A stretch of 53,327 bases of DNA from Oscillospiraceae bacterium (GCA_015063685.1 SVTR01000024.1:1-53327), one strand, 5' to 3'. Shown: positions 15,406-23,511, counted from the first letter of the stretch. Made by a program: numbers and translations. The notes: generated by a model from the sequence alone, not told the origin.

Positions 15406-15944
15406 GGTGTGATGCCCCTTTCTTCAAGATAGGTGCGCAGTCGCTCCCGTGTGCGCATGAGACGTAGAGAGACGGCGTTGGGGGTCATACCGTAGGCCTC
15501 GGCCAGCCGATTCACGGGATAGGCGTGCCAGTACCGCCCCATGAAAAGGCGGCGATCAAGCTCCGGCAGCTTGGCCAGGAAATCATTCAACAGCTCCGGC
15601 AGCTCGTCGGCGTGGCTTTCCTCCACCGAAAGACACTCCGCAAGCTCGTCCAGCGCCACGTCAAAGGCACGGTTTTTCCTCGCGTGGTAAGCGTTGATGG
15701 CCAGATTTCGGGTGATGCGGCAAAGGTAGGCCGACAAGGACAGGGGCCGATTGGGGGGAATGCTTTGCCATGCCTTCAGCCAGGTGTCGTTGACACACTC
15801 CTCCGCGTCGGCGGCGTTGCCGAGGATGCGCATGGCTACCGCCTGACACTTGGTGCCGTGGCTTTGGGCGGCGGCCTTGATGGCCTCCTCGTCACGGGCA
15901 AAAAACAGATCGATGATCCTTCGGTCACGGTCGTGCTGATCCAT
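15402..15944 (-). CDS. ECF-family RNA polymerase sigma factor
   Basis: This 180-residue sigma-70-family protein has region 2 (LGNAADAEECVNDTWLKAWQSIPPN, about residues 41-65) and region 4 helix-turn-helix (YWHAYPVNRLAEAYGMTPNAVSLRLMRTRERLRTYL, about 137-172). RBS AAAGGAGG precedes ATG 15944. It is translationally coupled to the downstream membrane LRR protein. An ECF-like promoter upstream suggests autoregulation. Confidence 0.92.
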   Translation of the reverse strand: MDQHDRDRRIIDLFFARDEEAIKAAAQSHGTKCQAVAMRILGNAADAEECVNDTWLKAWQSIPPNRPLSLSAYLCRITRNLAINAYHARKNRAFDVALDELAECLSVEESHADELPELLNDFLAKLPELDRRLFMGRYWHAYPVNRLAEAYGMTPNAVSLRLMRTRERLRTYLEERGITP

Positions 15945-16010
15945 GGGTATCCTCCTTTCGGTCCTTTACTTGAATGTACGGTATGAGGGGTTGCAACCCT
16001 TTCACCTATG

Positions 16011-16039
16011 TAGACAGTTCGTAGAGGAGAAATCTTTCA
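16011..16039 (-). promoter_or_regulatory. Possible ECF-type autoregulated promoter
   Basis: On the minus strand TGAAAG (16039-16034), 17-bp spacer, TGTCTA (16016-16011), upstream of the ECF sigma gene. The 12-bp palindrome GGGTTGCAACCC at 15988-15999 follows in the leader. The motif match is modest. Confidence 0.35.
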
Positions 16040-16051
16040 CAAAACAAAAAA

Positions 16052-17221
16052 TTATTTTACGCAATACAAATTAATATCCCACGCGGGCACTCCTGCCATG
16101 CGGCGGAGATAGAAACGGTAGTGGGGATTCAACTTACGGATCAGGAGGGGCAGGGCAAACAGATCCTCGCTTTTGTGGTAGAGAGACACCAGCAGAGCGG
16201 GGGAGAAGGCTCGAATCACTTCCGCAGAACCTCCCAGGGCGGCGGCCTCTGAGCCTTCCACGTCGTATTTGATGTAGTCAAGTCGGGTGTCCATGCCTAC
16301 CCTTTCAGCCCAGACCTCGTCCAAGGGACGAACGGCTACCGACACGGTCTTGCCGAAATACTGCTCCGAGGTAGCAAACATGGCGGGTGCGCCGTCGGGG
16401 GTAAAGGCGGGGGTGTCGCAAAGGGTGGCGTTGCGGTTGCCGCTGGCGTGAAAATGCAGGGTGCCGGATTTGTCAAAGGCACCCGCCTGCACCGCGTGAA
16501 CCTGCAAGCCGTTGCCTGTTTCACTGAGTCCCGCCGCCCAATCCGTGAGCTTTTTGAAATTCCGACGGTCAGGCTCCATGGCCACCGCCGTGGAAAGGGA
16601 GGGGGCGTAGGACATCAGCTCCCGGAGGCTGTCTCCGTTATACGCCCCCAGATCGGCGGCGGTGTGGAAGGCTTCCGCGTGAAGAATATGACGGTAAGCA
16701 TCCTCCGCCTCTGACTCGGTGGCGCGGAGGATATCGATGCGCCCCGACAGCTTGTAGGTGATGATCCCGTCGTAGACCGCGCGGGATTCTTCATCTGAAA
16801 AAAGGTCGCGAGCGGCGTTGAATTCGGCCCGATGTGTCTCGTAAAACGCGCTGTCAAACAGGGCGTCACCGCAAACGGGCACGTCGGGGGCATAGGTCTC
16901 GCAGGTGTCTGCCACCCGTCCGATGAGCTCCAGCACGTCGGGGCGGGAGGAGGCGAAGGACAAAAGCACGATCATGCCGTCACCGTAGGTCTCCCGAGCC
17001 TCGGTAAAGGACAGCACCCGCCGTCCGTGAAAGGCGTGACCCCGCACAAATCCGTCGCTGGCGAAGCAATCACGGACGGTGATACCGAATTTTTCACAGA
17101 CCGCGATGATCTTGTCCGCGCCGTTGCCCATGCCGTAGAGCAGGATGGGGCGGCCGCCGTCGGACTCGGCCTTGAGATAGTGCCACAGGTCGGGTGTGGT
17201 GGGTGTAGGCGTGAAGCGCAT
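16052..17221 (-). CDS. FkbM-family SAM-dependent methyltransferase with an N-terminal dinucleotide-fold-like domain
   Basis: This 389-residue protein has a C-terminal FkbM methyltransferase domain with a SAM motif (AADLGAYNGDSLRELM) and the FkbM hallmark YIKYDVEGSEAAAL. The N-terminal ~150 residues start with a Rossmann-like ILLYGMGNGADKIIAV and resemble sugar-metabolism accessory domains. The start is set at 17221, where GGAGGATTTTCC precedes ATG; a longer reading frame to 17698 only runs antisense through the HIT gene. The acceptor is unknown; many FkbM proteins modify glycans or polyketides. Confidence 0.8.
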   Translation of the reverse strand: MRFTPTPTTPDLWHYLKAESDGGRPILLYGMGNGADKIIAVCEKFGITVRDCFASDGFVRGHAFHGRRVLSFTEARETYGDGMIVLLSFASSRPDVLELIGRVADTCETYAPDVPVCGDALFDSAFYETHRAEFNAARDLFSDEESRAVYDGIITYKLSGRIDILRATESEAEDAYRHILHAEAFHTAADLGAYNGDSLRELMSYAPSLSTAVAMEPDRRNFKKLTDWAAGLSETGNGLQVHAVQAGAFDKSGTLHFHASGNRNATLCDTPAFTPDGAPAMFATSEQYFGKTVSVAVRPLDEVWAERVGMDTRLDYIKYDVEGSEAAALGGSAEVIRAFSPALLVSLYHKSEDLFALPLLIRKLNPHYRFYLRRMAGVPAWDINLYCVK

Positions 17222-17240
17222 GGAAAATCCTCCGTGTGTC

Positions 17241-17269
17241 TTGACAATTAAATGAAAAGGGTGTAAAAT
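17241..17269 (+). promoter_or_regulatory. Promoter of the HIT gene
   Basis: TTGACA (17241-17246), 17-bp spacer, TAAAAT (17264-17269); the start codon is 33 nt downstream. Confidence 0.8.
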
Positions 17270-17302
17270 AAGAAAAAATTTATCCGAAAGGAAACTGAAA
17301 AT

Positions 17303-17641
17303 ATGGATTGCTTGTTCTGTAAAATTATCGCAGGGGACATCCCCTCCGCAAAGGTGTACGAGGATGACATGGTGTACGCCTTCCGTGACATCAACCCCAT
17401 GGCTCCCGTCCACGTGCTCATCGTGCCCAAGTGCCATCTGGCCTCTGCTGACGAGGTGACGGGTGACAACAGCGCCTATGTGTCCCGCATTTTTGAGGTC
17501 ATTCCCGAGATCGCCAAGGCAGAAGGTCTTAAGGACGGCTACCGCGTTGTGACCAACTGCGGCGAGCACGGCTGCCAGTCGGTGAAGCATCTGCATTTCC
17601 ACCTCCTGGGCGGCAAGCAGCTGTCTGAAAAGATGGACTGA
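17303..17641 (+). CDS. HIT-family (HinT-like) nucleotide hydrolase
   Basis: This 112-residue protein has the full histidine triad HLHFH (His96, 98, 100) preceded by GCQSVK and the N-terminal Cys pair CLFCKIIAGDIPS of the HinT branch. Such enzymes hydrolyse adenosine phosphoramidates and aminoacyl-AMP-like compounds. RBS GAAAGGAA precedes ATG 17303. It is monocistronic, with a terminator only after a repeat-rich stretch. Confidence 0.93.
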   Translation: MDCLFCKIIAGDIPSAKVYEDDMVYAFRDINPMAPVHVLIVPKCHLASADEVTGDNSAYVSRIFEVIPEIAKAEGLKDGYRVVTNCGEHGCQSVKHLHFHLLGGKQLSEKMD

Positions 17642-17651
17642 GAACAGCGAA

Positions 17652-17952
17652 AAATTGTTGTTTGGCGGGTGTATGAGGGCTTTCCTTGCAACTGTCATTC
17701 AGAGGTCGGCCCGCGAAGCGCCAGCCGACCGAAGAACCTTTTCCCGAAGGGAAACCCTTACCCATCAACGATTTTGGTTGCCCTACGGGCAAAGATCCTT
17801 CGTCGGGCATCGGCCCTCCTCTGGATGACAGCGCGCGGTGGTCGTTCCGATAACCAATAGCTATCTAACCAACTGCCCATCGCGTGATGCGACAGGCACC
17901 GGAGGGACATCCTCGAGCATTGGCAGCCGGCACGGCCGGCAAACAACAATTT
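17652..17952. repeat. Repeat island flanked by inverted AAATTGTTGTTT ends
   Basis: The gap after the HIT gene (17642-18009) holds no gene. It is bounded by AAATTGTTGTTT (17652-17663) and its inverse AAACAACAATTT (17941-17952). Inside are a separate inverted-repeat element (17692-17831) and a segment ATCTAACCAACTGCCCATCG (17862-17881) shared with 23876-23895. Confidence 0.7.
17692..17831. repeat. 140-bp MITE-like inverted-repeat element
   Basis: Terminal inverted repeats CTGTCATTCAGAGG (17692-17705) and CCTCTGGATGACAG (17818-17831) match at 13 of 14 positions. It has no coding capacity and is nested within the AAATTGTTGTTT-bounded island. Confidence 0.65.
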
Positions 17953-17974
17953 ATGTCGTAGCATATTGGTGTCA

Positions 17975-18008
17975 AACACCCCCACAGTTGTGGGGGTGTT
18001 GTTTTTTT
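17975..18008 (+). terminator. Rho-independent terminator after the HIT gene
   Basis: Stem AACACCCCCAC and GTGGGGGTGTT with a 4-nt loop, followed by GTTTTTTT. Confidence 0.8.
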
Positions 18009-18009
18009 A

Positions 18010-19278
18010 TTATCCCAGTCGTCTCGCCTCGGTGTAGAACCGCTTATCCGACGCATGACCCATGGAGAAGGTCTTGCGGGGGAGGGAGCCGTCAAAAATA
18101 ACCGTGGGGAAGAGCTCTTCTTTTTTCATGCCGTCAAACAGAAAGGCCAGGGCCCCTTCACCTGCGCCGAGAGATAGCGCTACGTCCTCGCCGTGGATGT
18201 AGTCCACCTCGGCATCCTTGTATCTGCCGTCGGCAAGACAATCGTTGACGAAATTCTGTACCGTCCCCACAGCCAGGGTGGACACGGGATGGGGAATGGT
18301 TACCGTTTCATCGTAGTCACCGTGAGACAGACGGACGGTCTGGGGGGCGCTGTCGCCATCAAGGGAGGCGCAATAGGCCTTGAAATCCTCGGCAACCTTC
18401 ATGGAATCGACCCCGAAGAATACGCGATAAATGGGCTCAAATTCCAGCGAAGCATCGTAGAGGTTGACTACCTCGCAGAGTGCGTAGCGCATGGGGTGAA
18501 CCTTGGCGGCATCTCCGAGGCGAGCCTTCAGCTCCTCGTAGCAGGTCTTAGCGGCGGCGAGAGAATGGTTGCCGTCACCCACGGCGAAGAGCAGGGGAGC
18601 AAGACCCGTGCGGCGGTATTTGGCTTCCATGATCTCAGGGGTGGCTATGGCAGACAGCGCCGCCAGCACCTCGGCCTGCTTTTCGGCGCTGAGCAGATAA
18701 CCTTTCAGATGGCCGCTGCTTTGCATGAGATCGAAGTCGTACACCACGGGTAGATCCTCAGCGTGCTCGGACAGAGGCTCGATGACCGTCTTTTCGGCGT
18801 CGTCAATGAGCATCATGACGTGGGGCAGCTCCATGGGCGCGCCTCGGCGGATGACGGTGCGGGGCGGGATGCGCTCGGGCACCGTTTCCTCGGTGGCGCG
18901 AATGAGGGCATTCGAGCCGGGGTGATAGTCGTAGTCCTCCAGGTCGATCATACCCACAAGACCCAGTCGGTGCTTACCGTCAGCCAGAGTACGATCCACT
19001 AAGATCATGCTGTCGGGATGGCATTCCAGAACGTTGTCCAAATAATCCACCATGGCCTCGCGGATGGCGGGGATGCGGGCATCGGCCTCCTTGAGGTAGA
19101 CCTCGGGGAGAATGACCCGCAGGGTAGACGGGGCGTCACCTACCAATGCGTCGGCGGCTTCCCAGTAGTCGGGCTGGGCGGTGTATTGGTCGCAAGCCAC
19201 GGCAGACCAGCGGGTGCCGTCTGTGGCGGTAAAACTGGGTAGCAGGATATCTGCGGGATGGAAGCAGTTGTGATTCAT
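18010..19278 (-). CDS. DUF1015 family protein
   Basis: This 422-residue protein belongs to the DUF1015 family, found widely in anaerobic Firmicutes without a proven function. Typical segments are the N-terminal WSAVACDQYTAQPDYW, YPAS-like LPEVYLKEADARI, and AVGDGNHSLAAAKTCYEELK. The start at 19278 follows AAAGGGTCATCCAT; a frame extending 22 codons further lacks a ribosome site and overlaps the promoter. Single-gene unit with its own promoter. Confidence 0.85.
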   Translation of the reverse strand: MNHNCFHPADILLPSFTATDGTRWSAVACDQYTAQPDYWEAADALVGDAPSTLRVILPEVYLKEADARIPAIREAMVDYLDNVLECHPDSMILVDRTLADGKHRLGLVGMIDLEDYDYHPGSNALIRATEETVPERIPPRTVIRRGAPMELPHVMMLIDDAEKTVIEPLSEHAEDLPVVYDFDLMQSSGHLKGYLLSAEKQAEVLAALSAIATPEIMEAKYRRTGLAPLLFAVGDGNHSLAAAKTCYEELKARLGDAAKVHPMRYALCEVVNLYDASLEFEPIYRVFFGVDSMKVAEDFKAYCASLDGDSAPQTVRLSHGDYDETVTIPHPVSTLAVGTVQNFVNDCLADGRYKDAEVDYIHGEDVALSLGAGEGALAFLFDGMKKEELFPTVIFDGSLPRKTFSMGHASDKRFYTEARRLG

Positions 19279-19315
19279 ATGGATGACCCTTTCGGTGTAT
19301 TTTGTTTCTGCCACC

Positions 19316-19344
19316 ATTATAAACGAAAATCGGGAAAATTGCAA
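19316..19344 (-). promoter_or_regulatory. Promoter of the DUF1015 gene
   Basis: On the minus strand TTGCAA (19344-19339), 17-bp spacer, TATAAT (19321-19316), 37 nt upstream of the start codon. Confidence 0.75.
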
Positions 19345-19395
19345 GAGGGGGCAAAGAAAAAGTTTGCTCGCGCTGATGAATGAACGAAGAAAACC

Positions 19396-19445
19396 GTAGG
19401 GGCGAACTGAGTTCGCCCGCAGTGCGGGAATAATTAGAGGTGACC
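19396..19445. repeat. Short repeat pieces: GTAGGGGCGAACT palindrome and TTAGAGGTGACC end
   Basis: 19396-19419 carries the GTAGGGGCGAACT...AGTTCGCCC hairpin unit seen also near 23754, 33010 and in reverse at 23822 and 33077. TTAGAGGTGACC at 19434-19445 equals the extra 10-bp block found inside the repeat copy at 21294. Confidence 0.5.
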
Positions 19446-19450
19446 TAAAA

Positions 19451-19477
19451 TATCCCCACGGCTTGACCGTGGGGATA
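19451..19477 (-). terminator. Terminator of the extended ECF sigma gene
   Basis: Stem TATCCCCACGG and CCGTGGGGATA with a 5-nt loop; on the minus strand ATTTTAGG follows. Confidence 0.65.
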
Positions 19478-19481
19478 AAGA

Positions 19482-21137
19482 TTATTTGAGATACACCGCT
19501 ATACCTGCGGCGGAGGTGCTAAAGTCCTCGGGGATCTCCAGATCGTGGCCCTCGTTGAAAGCATACCAGAACAGCTCGGAGATGCAATCGAAGGTCAGGA
19601 GCATGACGTAGTTGACGTATTCCTCCATGAGGTCGGGGCGGACGTAGGGCAGAAGATTTTCGTCGGCGGTCTTGACAAGATCGGCCACCATCTCACAGGC
19701 GATCTCATGGAGGGCATCCGCAAGAAGGGCCTCAATCTTATTCACCGCAGGGTCGTTCAACACGGGAACGTTGAGGTACAAACCGCCGTCGCGGGACACA
19801 AGGAAGCCTTTGCTGACCAGGAACGCCGCCTGCTCCTGCTCGTTGCCGATCAAAGGGAGATGGGGATCTTCGTAGATCCGCATGAACAGGTCGGCGTTGG
19901 CTTCGGTGATGATGTGATCACGATCATCGAAGGGCTCGGCTTCATAGAGATTGGCTATCGTAAAGCTGCGGCGAGAGGTCTTGAAATGATTGTGCAAATT
20001 GCTCCAGGAGACACCCTTGTAGTCCCCCTTCAATATCACTTCCTCGTCGGGATACCGCACCCTCACCACCAGCCGCCAATCCTTTCCGTTGCTTTGGGGA
20101 ACGTCGTGGGAGCAAGTCTCCTTGTAATGCTTCAGCATGGTGTCTTCCATGGCGCTGACGGCGCGGACGTAGAGGAACCACAGAAGATAGCCGTCGGAGA
20201 AATCCTTCTCGTTGAGGATGTGCTTTCTTGCTTCGGGAAGGAGGGCTTTGACGATCTCTGCCACACGGGGCATTTTTTCGATCAACACGCGGTTCTGATC
20301 TACGCAATAGTCCAGCCACGCCTGCTGGGGGAACACGCAGAAATCGTCAATATAGGTGTTGGGGGCGGTCTCCTTGATAAATCTGTGCTTCAAGAGATAG
20401 TCCAGCTTATCCTCAAAATATACGGGGGCTACGCCGATGGCCTCGGCGATCTGGCGGGGCGTCTTGCCCTCGTTGGCGCAGACGGCGATGATCTGCTCCA
20501 CGATACGGTCACTCAAAAAGCTCCAATGGTCGGGGATGTTGTAGCAGCCGCATTTGTCCAGAATGGCGGGCGCATAGGAGAGACGCTTATTCTTGTTTTC
20601 ATTATTTTCCATGGGTTGTTCCATACCTTTCCTTACATTCTTTCGTGCGTCAAAGAGGCGGGTCTTGACCGTCCCCTCGGGGATGTCCAGTATGGCCGCG
20701 ATCTCCTTGACGCCTTTGTTTTGGAGATAGTACATGACCACGCATTCTCTTTGGATGCGGGACAAAAGGGAAAGCTGATAGGTCAGCTCCCGCCGCTCTT
20801 CCTCGGCAATGATAGCCTCGTCGATGTCCGCAAGGTCGAAATAGTAGGGCTCGCCGTCCCGGAGGTTGCCTACCGTCTCGCCCAACAGAACAGCCTGCTT
20901 TTGGCGGTTTCTGAAAAAGAGCAGAAGGCGATTTTGCGCCAAACCCCAATACCACGGATAAAAAGCAACGGGCGGTGTCCCTGCCTGCGCCTTCTTTCGG
21001 TAGGATAGAATGGCCTCCAGAAGGATCTCCTGGGATAAGTCCTCGGCGTCGTGGGTGTTGCCTAATTTGCGGTAGCACCACAAATAGGTGGACTCCATCA
21101 GCTCGGAGGTGAATAGAGCGGCTTCATGTGTGTTCAT
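19482..21137 (-). CDS. ECF-like sigma factor with a ~380-residue C-terminal extension
   Basis: The first ~172 residues of this 551-residue protein are a sigma-70-family ECF factor: region 2 near 10-48 (YRKLGNTHDAEDLSQEILLEA) and region 4 near 118-170 (LSRIQRECVVMYYLQNKGVKEIAAILDIPEG and onward). A short Asn/Lys-rich linker (177-186) leads to a long extension with a probable winged helix at about 210-268 (IVEQIIAVCANEGKTPRQIA...) and an unknown helical domain to residue 551. No anti-sigma gene is adjacent, so the extension may be the built-in control or sensing module. The leader has a hairpin just before the ribosome site. Confidence 0.85.
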   Translation of the reverse strand: MNTHEAALFTSELMESTYLWCYRKLGNTHDAEDLSQEILLEAILSYRKKAQAGTPPVAFYPWYWGLAQNRLLLFFRNRQKQAVLLGETVGNLRDGEPYYFDLADIDEAIIAEEERRELTYQLSLLSRIQRECVVMYYLQNKGVKEIAAILDIPEGTVKTRLFDARKNVRKGMEQPMENNENKNKRLSYAPAILDKCGCYNIPDHWSFLSDRIVEQIIAVCANEGKTPRQIAEAIGVAPVYFEDKLDYLLKHRFIKETAPNTYIDDFCVFPQQAWLDYCVDQNRVLIEKMPRVAEIVKALLPEARKHILNEKDFSDGYLLWFLYVRAVSAMEDTMLKHYKETCSHDVPQSNGKDWRLVVRVRYPDEEVILKGDYKGVSWSNLHNHFKTSRRSFTIANLYEAEPFDDRDHIITEANADLFMRIYEDPHLPLIGNEQEQAAFLVSKGFLVSRDGGLYLNVPVLNDPAVNKIEALLADALHEIACEMVADLVKTADENLLPYVRPDLMEEYVNYVMLLTFDCISELFWYAFNEGHDLEIPEDFSTSAAGIAVYLK

Positions 21138-21149
21138 GTGTTCTCCTTT

Positions 21150-21171
21150 GAGGTTCTTCCGTGAGAACCTC
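21150..21171 (-). other. Leader hairpin before the extended ECF sigma gene
   Basis: GAGGTTCT (21150-21157) and AGAACCTC (21164-21171) form a perfect 8-bp stem with a 6-nt loop. The ribosome site AAAGGAG directly follows on the minus strand. Confidence 0.45.
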
Positions 21172-21293
21172 GGTGTTCGGTACCGTACACCCTATAAGTA
21201 ACGGGAAAGGTTGGACGGTTTGGTGGGATAGAGATTTTCAATTTCCGTTTTACTGCTATTTGTTGGATTCTTACAGAAGGCAATAAATAATTG

Positions 21294-21466
21294 GGCATCT
21301 CTAAAAACTCATCGCACGCCGATATGACGGTGCTTTTTCCGTCATACGTCACAAAATTCTTTCGCATAGGGACGACTATGCGCGCAGATTTTTGTTTAGA
21401 GGTGACCTTTAGTCTGACGAAAAAATCTCTCGCATCTCGCCTCACACTGATGTAACTGGGATGCGT
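21294..21466 (-). repeat. 161-bp MITE-like repeat, degenerate copy 1
   Basis: Inverted relative to the copies at 35472 and 47557. The end GGGCATCTCTAAA at 21294 is intact; the other end is diverged. It carries an extra AGAGGTGACC block in the middle that resembles a repeat terminus. The 580-nt gap 21138-21719 otherwise holds only a short orphan frame and a terminator. Confidence 0.75.
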
Positions 21467-21486
21467 TTTGGGATTGCCTGACCAAT

Positions 21487-21669
21487 ATGCTCGGAAGACC
21501 CATCCATATTGAAATTGTGGGCTTGGACAATATCGAGAGGAAATTTGGCGATACGGCGCGAAAAATGCTTGATATACTGAAAGAATTTAAGCATTGTGAA
21601 AACGATGAGTTTGCCGATGAAATTCAGATTGTACTTGTCAGCGGAAATATCAAAATAGAAATACAATAA
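21487..21669 (+). pseudogene. Orphan 60-codon frame, possibly the 3' remnant of a gene
   Basis: The frame from ATG 21487 encodes 60 residues (RPIHIEIVGLDNIERKFGD... ending GNIKIEIQ) with a protein-like alternation of charged and hydrophobic residues. There is no ribosome site before the ATG, and the sequence just upstream is the degraded repeat, so it may be what remains of a longer gene cut by the repeat. I do not recognise the family. It could also be a chance frame. Confidence 0.3.
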
Positions 21670-21679
21670 GTTAAAAAAA

Positions 21680-21705
21680 GGGTCACCGTGTCATCACGGC
21701 GACCC
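21680..21705 (-). terminator. Terminator of the trmK-NIF3 operon
   Basis: Stem GGGTCACCGTG and CACGGCGACCC (one mismatch) with a 4-nt loop; on the minus strand a TTTTTTT run follows. Confidence 0.85.
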
Positions 21706-21719
21706 TCTTTATATAGCGG

Positions 21720-22514
21720 TCAGACCGCAAAAATCCTGCAATGCTCCCCGATGATGACGGGCACGGGGTCTTCCTCGGCCTCGTCGTAAATGTCTTCCAC
21801 CATATCCCGGAGAACGGCGCACACGGGAAATTCCGTGTGATAATGTCCCGCGGCCACAAGGCTCATGCCCTCAAAGGGGATATCGCAAAGCTGGTGATAC
21901 TTCAGCTCTCCCGTGACGTATACGTCGGCGCCGGCGGCCAGCGCGGCATTCACGTCTCCGTCACCGCCGCCGCCCAGCACCGCCACCCGGGAAATGAGCT
22001 CGTCCGCTGACGCGCAGAGCACCGAGGGGGCGTTGAGACGATCCTTGACCAGCTGGGCAAAATCCTCGGGGGACATGGGGGCGGGCAGATCTCCGATGCG
22101 CCCCATCTCCTTCCCCTCGAAATTGTCCTTGTCGCCGAAGGAGGTGATATTTTGCAGGCCCAGGCGGGATGCCAGCATATCGTTGACGCCGCCGTCCACC
22201 GTGTCGAGACGGGTGTGAAAGGCCATGGTGGAAAGGCCGTTCAGAATCAGGTCAATGACCTTTCTTGAAACCGTGGTCTCGCCGCTGACCTCCTTGACAC
22301 CCTTGAAAAGCAGGGGATGGTGGGTGAGCAGGACGTTACAATCGTAATCCAGGGCGGCGTTGACTGCGTCCTCGGTGGCGTCCAAGGCAATATAGACCCC
22401 CGTGACGGGGGCGTCCTTGTCGGGGCAGACGGAAAGACCGTCGTTGTCCCAGGGGCAGGACAGGGAACGGGGAATGCGGGCTTCAAGGGCTTCGTAAAGT
22501 TCCATAATTGTCAT
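21720..22514 (-). CDS. NIF3-family dinuclear metal-centre protein
   Basis: This 264-residue protein shows NIF3 (DUF34) metal-site sequences: NVLLTHHPLLFKGVKE near the middle, FHTRLDTVDGGVND, and the C-terminal AAGHYHTEFPVC with His and Glu ligands. It forms hexameric toroids in characterised homologues; GTP cyclohydrolase-like activity has been proposed but its role is unsettled. ATG 22514 has GGGAGGAT upstream, within the end of trmK; the longer frame to 22670 overlaps trmK and is rejected. The trmK-NIF3 pair is a conserved Firmicutes arrangement. Confidence 0.92.
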   Translation of the reverse strand: MTIMELYEALEARIPRSLSCPWDNDGLSVCPDKDAPVTGVYIALDATEDAVNAALDYDCNVLLTHHPLLFKGVKEVSGETTVSRKVIDLILNGLSTMAFHTRLDTVDGGVNDMLASRLGLQNITSFGDKDNFEGKEMGRIGDLPAPMSPEDFAQLVKDRLNAPSVLCASADELISRVAVLGGGGDGDVNAALAAGADVYVTGELKYHQLCDIPFEGMSLVAAGHYHTEFPVCAVLRDMVEDIYDEAEEDPVPVIIGEHCRIFAV

Positions 22515-22518
22515 GGTT

Positions 22519-23241
22519 TTATCCTCCCAAGGCTTCAAGTTGACTGTTGAGGGACGCGAGTAAAATATCCGCTTCGGACGTGTCCTGTCCTGCCAGATTG
22601 CGGGCGTTGCGGGCACGGGACTCCTTTTTGATGGCTTGCTCGATGAGCTTGCGGTGGAGCCTTTTCTCATCGTGGGGATAGAGGTGACCCGTCAGGGCTT
22701 CGGCGGGACTTTTTGGCGGCGTTGCGCTCGCGGGGGCGTAGTCGGCGCAGATGATCTGGTAGAGGCGGTCACCCTCCGCAGAGAGGGACTCGCCTGTGAT
22801 AGCAAAGCCGAGACCAAACAGGGCCTCTCTCAGCTTTTCGGGGTGGGTCATGGGCTGAAGGATGAGCCGCACGCCGTCCTGCCTGATCCAGGGGGCGGCC
22901 TCCAGGATGGAAACGATGAGCTCGCCGCCCATGCCGAATATGATGATGGTCTCGGGGCCGTAGACCTCCAGACCGTTCAGACCGTCGGTGCAAACGGTTC
23001 TGACTGTGCCCGCGACGCCCTCGGCTCTGATATGTTGCTCTGCCCGCTCCACGGGGCCTTTGTTGATGTCCGAGGCCACGGCGGATAAGATCTCTCCGTT
23101 TTTGGCCGTGACGGGGGTGAGAATGCGCTTTTGACAGAGATAGATGGGAAGATAGGCGTGGTCGGTGCCCACGTCAGCCAGGAGCGCTCCGGGGCGCACG
23201 TACTTGACGGCGCACATGAGGCGGGGTGAGAGATGGATCAT
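22519..23241 (-). CDS. trmK: tRNA (adenine-22-N1)-methyltransferase
   Basis: This 240-residue protein matches TrmK, which makes m1A22 in tRNA. Its SAM-binding motif is ADVGTDHAYLPIYLC (about residues 21-35), followed by SDINKGPVERAEQHI, the IIIFGMGGELIVSIL segment and LILQPMTHPEKLREAL. The C-terminal part is a helical coiled region rich in Lys/Arg. It is translated just ahead of the NIF3 gene with only a few bases between. Confidence 0.93.
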   Translation of the reverse strand: MIHLSPRLMCAVKYVRPGALLADVGTDHAYLPIYLCQKRILTPVTAKNGEILSAVASDINKGPVERAEQHIRAEGVAGTVRTVCTDGLNGLEVYGPETIIIFGMGGELIVSILEAAPWIRQDGVRLILQPMTHPEKLREALFGLGFAITGESLSAEGDRLYQIICADYAPASATPPKSPAEALTGHLYPHDEKRLHRKLIEQAIKKESRARNARNLAGQDTSEADILLASLNSQLEALGG

Positions 23242-23269
23242 ATGTACCTCAAAATGGAAAAAATAGTCA

Positions 23270-23306
23270 TTTGCCGAAGGACGGGAAAACCGCGGCCTTC
23301 GGCAAA
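23270..23306 (-). terminator. Hairpin terminator after the DUF1858 gene
   Basis: Stem TTTGCCGAAGG and CCTTCGGCAAA with a 15-nt loop; on the minus strand ATGACTATTTTTT follows, so termination is plausible. Confidence 0.55.
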
Positions 23307-23310
23307 AGGA

Positions 23311-23511
23311 TCAGTTGTTGGCGAGATGGGCGTTGATCTTTTCCACCAGGGCGTCGGCATCGGTGCCGTGAACGGCACAGGCCTGCTCGATGGACTCACC
23401 GCGGGCAGAGGGACAGCCCAGGCAATGCATACCGATCTCAAAGAAATACACGGCGGTGTCGGGAGCTGCGTCCAGAACGTCACCGATGATGGAATCCTTG
23501 GTTACTTTCAT
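23311..23511 (-). CDS. DUF1858 small redox-disulfide protein
   Basis: This 66-residue protein is a stand-alone DUF1858 domain: MKVTKDSIIGDVLDAAPDTAVYFFEIG then MHCLGCPSARGESIEQACAVHG. The CLGC pair matches the family's hybrid-cluster-associated disulfide motif and may be redox-active. RBS GGAGG precedes ATG 23511. Function is not established. Confidence 0.9.
   Translation of the reverse strand: MKVTKDSIIGDVLDAAPDTAVYFFEIGMHCLGCPSARGESIEQACAVHGTDADALVEKINAHLANN

Noticed and set aside
14674..15432. 252-codon plus-strand frame opposite the LRR protein
   Set aside because: Shadow of the ETEP-repeat coding region; no ribosome site.
17222..17698. N-terminal extension of the FkbM methyltransferase to 17698
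   Set aside because: It is antisense to the HIT gene and crosses that gene's promoter; a good ribosome site is present at the 17221 start.
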